Positions 15,371 through 18,543 of a stretch of DNA of 18,543 bases are shown piece after piece. How positions within the stretch are numbered: the first letter of the stretch is position 1; the number at the start of each line of letters is the position of its first letter. The notes beneath the pieces were generated by a model. The model worked only from the letters and a program-made list of their open reading frames with translations, ran no database searches and had not been told where the DNA came from. Source of the stretch: Cyclostephanos tholiformis (lineage: Eukaryota > Bacillariophyta > Thalassiosirophyceae > Thalassiosirales > Thalassiosiraceae); the NCBI GenBank assembly GCA_036939975.1, contig JALLPB010000280.1:1-18543 (forward strand). The letters are read 5' to 3'. Both the position numbers and the translations under genes were made by a program.

Positions 15371-18300
15371 ATATGAATGAGCACATTTTGCTGTACATCG
15401 TATCTCCACGGCCAGATCTTGTGCCCCGGAGAATTACATTTTCCTATATGATGTGTGCTAGGGCTTGAACAACGTCTCGCCATAAGGTGAAATCCTGGAG
15501 GGGCGGGTTCTCTGTTGAGAATATAAGAGTGGACCATTTTTCATCGAGGGGTCTTGACTCCAGATATTTTGGGTCTATGGTTTTTTGTTTGCTTCCAATA
15601 CATCCAATACAAATAGGACCTGCTGATGTATCCTGACTCTGTTAATCCTGTTCAGTTTGTTGGCATTAGAAATGCCTTACTCCTCCACCGCTTGCATGAA
15701 CCAACGGTCTCAATCCCTTGGAGGCTCGATGGGTAAGGGCCCTAACTTTGATCCTCACCTTGTACTTAGAGACCTTTTCCCATATAGATTTCACCCAAGA
15801 GTGGGTAACTTTCGTTCTGTATTTCTCGAATGGTTCTTGAAATGGTTGTGTAGATACCCCAAGCTTGATTATGAAAAGCTCCACTGAGACTTGCAGTTGG
15901 ATTCCTACCCCTGAGCGACAGCCGTAATGAGATAGTAGCTTTGCCACCTGGGCGATCATACACTCTATTCCCAGATTTGGACATCCCATGCCGTAGAACC
16001 TTTTGGTGAGGGTTCGTAGATGTTTAGGTGCAGATCCGCGCACTCCTCCTTGTGGAACTACTTGCCAGTAGATTTTTTGTAGGCTTTTATCAAATTCCAG
16101 AAGGGTAGCTGTATTATTGCCAATTGCGTATCCAAGTCGAGGCCAGAATTGGCAGTCTAACATTTTCCACATATGTCTTCTGCTTATTCTTCCGCTAATC
16201 ACCCGGTCAACCCATTCTTGCCCTTGTTGTTGCATATGTTCCAATGCAGCCTTATTACATCCAGATGGGCACGTCATCGAACCCAGAGTTTTAATTGCGT
16301 TTGTTACAGAGAGTTGATCAATCCTGGCATAGCTCCCGTCAGCCATTGGAACCTCCACTCGGAGGTCGTCATCCTCTGTGTTGTCCTGATAAGCCCATGT
16401 ACCGTCCTTTTTCCAACGGAAGGATATTAAAAAGTACGAACATTTTGTCGGTTTTAGTGCGCCGCCTGTTGCAACGAGTAGTTTCCCCCAGCTCTCGACA
16501 GCTTCTTGTAGACTCCTATGTGCAGATTCTAGATCTTCCGATTTGTTCATGTTGGCATGGATGAGATTGGTGTCGTCGACATACAACCCACCGATAAGGT
16601 GTGTGCTTAGTCTCGATATTGGGGATGTAAAGAAAGCACCATGTCCTTTTCGTCTTTGTGCGTTGATCATTGGAATTGTCATTGCCGCCCAGGCTGCAGG
16701 GGCCGCTCCGTTTCCCTGACACATACCCTGAGGTTTAATAGGGTCGTCCTCATCAGAGGACTTCCCTCCGGCGTAGTCATGGGAATCACCATATCCTGTC
16801 CGAAGGTAAAACCGCATCTCCTGTATAGTGGTCAGCATCGACTCTATCGCTGGTGTGGGAACTCCGAAGGCTTGGAAGACCATAGATGCCATAGGGTGAG
16901 CGATTCGGTCATAGCAATTATCCGCGTCCACGGAGGCCAGACCTGCCGGAATCCTCATCTGTCGGACAGTATCGTAGAACAAATTCTTGGAGAGTGTCCC
17001 GTCCTCTGCTAGTCTGTTTCTTTCGCTGAATACTTCCTCTGGCATTAATTTGTATTTTTGTGCTTGTTCTATCATACCGATTCCATAGACGAGTTTATTT
17101 GATGCGTTAAAATCGGCTTTCATTAGTAGGATCAATCGTAATTTGTTGATCAGCGAACATCCGTAGATTTTTTCTAGCATTACCGATAGGCCTTGTGCCC
17201 ATCGATCCAGAACTATGCCTCATTTTGTTATCAGACTCACATGTAACGCTTGCAGATAACAGATATACGGAGACCTTACTCCGGCTTTGTAGTGCCCGAA
17301 ATGACATCCTGATATAGACGATGCTGTTTTTTCCTTAGCTCGTCGCCAGTGATTTGCCCATTGTGGGGGGTTGATGATCGTATTCACCGCGTCTTGCAGA
17401 ACTTTGAGACGAATTAGGGCGCATTCCTCTAGGATTTCTCTTGTTGCCAGATCAAAGTTCTCTGGGTACCTAAACTTCCCGCTTATGATGGCTTGGGCCG
17501 TGGGGGAAAGAGCGCAATAACCAAATTGACCTCGCAGGGGGCCATTGCATACTGGGGCGTCCTCCGCCAACACAAACCGTTTTCTATGGATGTTATCCCA
17601 GATCGCCCGATGGAGGGCTTCTTTTTTGGTAAACTCATCAACTTCACCATCAGTCCGCTCCACTTGTACCTTAAAACACGCTCCTCCTCTTGGTTTGCCT
17701 AAGGCGTAATTGATTCTTCGCCAAAAGCTTTGGTCCTTTTCTCATTGGATGATGGAGAGGATTTGTGCCGCTGTCTCCTCATCCTCTCGTTCCTTAGCGG
17801 CGGATAGTCGTTGATATAAGTGCTTTCGTCTATGATATTTACCGTTCTGGCGGAAGTATTCGCATTGCTGAATGCAGGTCTTCAGTCTGAAGTATATTTC
17901 CCTTATTGACAGAGAAAGGGGGTTATTGATGCCACATCTCATTGCGGTCCTTTTTAAGTTTCCCCGATTCCGTATAGTTCCTGTGTAAAAATTAAGTAGC
18001 GACCTGTATACCTGCATCCTCCGTATCCACAGTGCAGCTTCGGGAGAGAACGAGATGCTGCCAGATTTTATCTTCCTGCATTTCTTCTCCGCGTGTCGCA
18101 TATAGTCTCCCAGTTCCTGGTCGAGGCTGTTCATTTTTTGTTCGAAACAACTTTTTGACTTACATTTGGAGTATGCCTCTCCCGTACGTTCGATCAGTCG
18201 ATGCTTAAGGATCAGCGACTCGAGTTTACTGGTGTATCGTTCCGCCACCCCGGGCAGGCAGGTGTTGAGGCGGCGTGATGTTGGTCGTACTACTTTTGGA

Positions 18301-18543
18301 GGGTGAGTCCCTACTAGATCCTGGGTGGCGAAGTCTATGACGAACAGTCGGTGGTCGCCAATTCCGAAGCCTGCTGGCATGACAGCGGCGTTGCTTACTG
18401 TAATGTCTGAGGTGGCCCATATTCCGTCTATTGGGTTGGATCCGCGAAAAAAAGTAGGTCCTAATGGTTTGCCGGTAAATTCTCCTATGACCTCCTTCAT
18501 AGCCAACCCGTTCAAGTCGGTGAGGGCGTTCCCAATCGATTTC
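15371..18543 (-). mobile_element. Non-LTR (LINE-like) retrotransposon, 3' part; 5' end beyond window
   Basis: The element enters at the right edge within its endonuclease domain. It ends near 15371, where similarity to the zinc-finger gene begins. Its 3' untranslated region is short (about 70 bases, 15371-15443). No poly(A) tail or target-site duplication is evident. No LTR, integrase or protease motif is seen, and an APE-like endonuclease precedes the reverse transcriptase, which is the order of non-LTR elements. The clade could not be assigned. Confidence 0.8.
15444..18543 (-). pseudogene. Endonuclease / reverse transcriptase polyprotein with two TGA stops and two frameshifts
   Basis: One minus-strand frame is followed from the window edge to a TAG at 15444-15446, over 1,000 codons. 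It opens with the end of an endonuclease/exonuclease/phosphatase domain: GSNPIDGIWATSDI, then GIGDHRLFVIDF (the family's SDH-type motif near 18370-18345). After a basic linker come the reverse transcriptase motifs: SVDADNCYDR (catalytic Asp codon 16926-16928), PQGMCQGNGAAPAAW, and YVDD at 16572-16583. TGA codons at 17742-17744 and 17220-17222 break the frame. Reading continues sensibly through both (IIQ / EKDQSFWRRINYALGK and SLITK / GIVLDRWAQGLSV). Near 15674 one extra base shifts the frame; a second shift in an A6 run near 15590 returns it, and the tail then reads KYLESRPLDEKWSTLIFS to ALAHII and stop. The protein is inactive as read. Confidence 0.82.

Overview
The window looks like nuclear DNA from a eukaryote, most likely a centric diatom or a close stramenopile relative. 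The signs are compact genes with short GT-AG introns (80 to 126 bp), a C2-type phospholipase D, a membrane-anchored DUF2252 protein, Asp- and Ser-rich low-complexity proteins, and three classes of eukaryotic transposable element. No bacterial operon structure, Shine-Dalgarno pattern or tRNA/rRNA gene was seen. The taxon is an inference from gene style and protein resemblance, not from a search.

Layout. (1) 1-3740: a piggyBac-type DNA transposon on the minus strand. Its transposase frame is open across 869 codons except for one internal TAG. (2) 3789-11260: the host gene block. It holds a three-exon phospholipase D (minus), a divergently transcribed nuclear-looking protein of 630 residues with three copies of a small helical repeat (plus), and a DUF2252 protein whose last two exons were reconstructed here (minus, convergent with the repeat protein). 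(3) 11261-11909: a short divergent promoter with a TC repeat, and a small unrecognised ORF. (4) 11910-13824: a pogo/Fot1-like DD35D transposase (plus). It has one 385-bp intron made almost entirely of TCG/ATC trinucleotide repeats, and splicing it out restores one 509-residue transposase. (5) 13942-15370: a patchwork on the minus strand. It contains an intact RanBP2-zinc-finger protein of an uncharacterised family, one undetermined base (14648) at an abrupt junction, a broken ubiquitin-specific protease fragment, and a gapless 270-bp second copy of part of the zinc-finger gene. (6) 15371-18543: the 3' part of a non-LTR retrotransposon (minus) with the end of an endonuclease domain, a full reverse transcriptase and a C-terminal domain. 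It carries two TGA stops and two frameshifts, and it runs off the right edge.

The host genes are probably functionally independent: membrane lipid signalling, a putative DNA-binding protein, and a kinase-like-fold membrane protein. The flanks are repeat-rich and decaying. The least explained items are the triple-repeat protein at 6923-8815, the microsatellite intron in the pogo transposase, and the zinc-finger / USP / retroelement mosaic at 13.9-15.4 kb.
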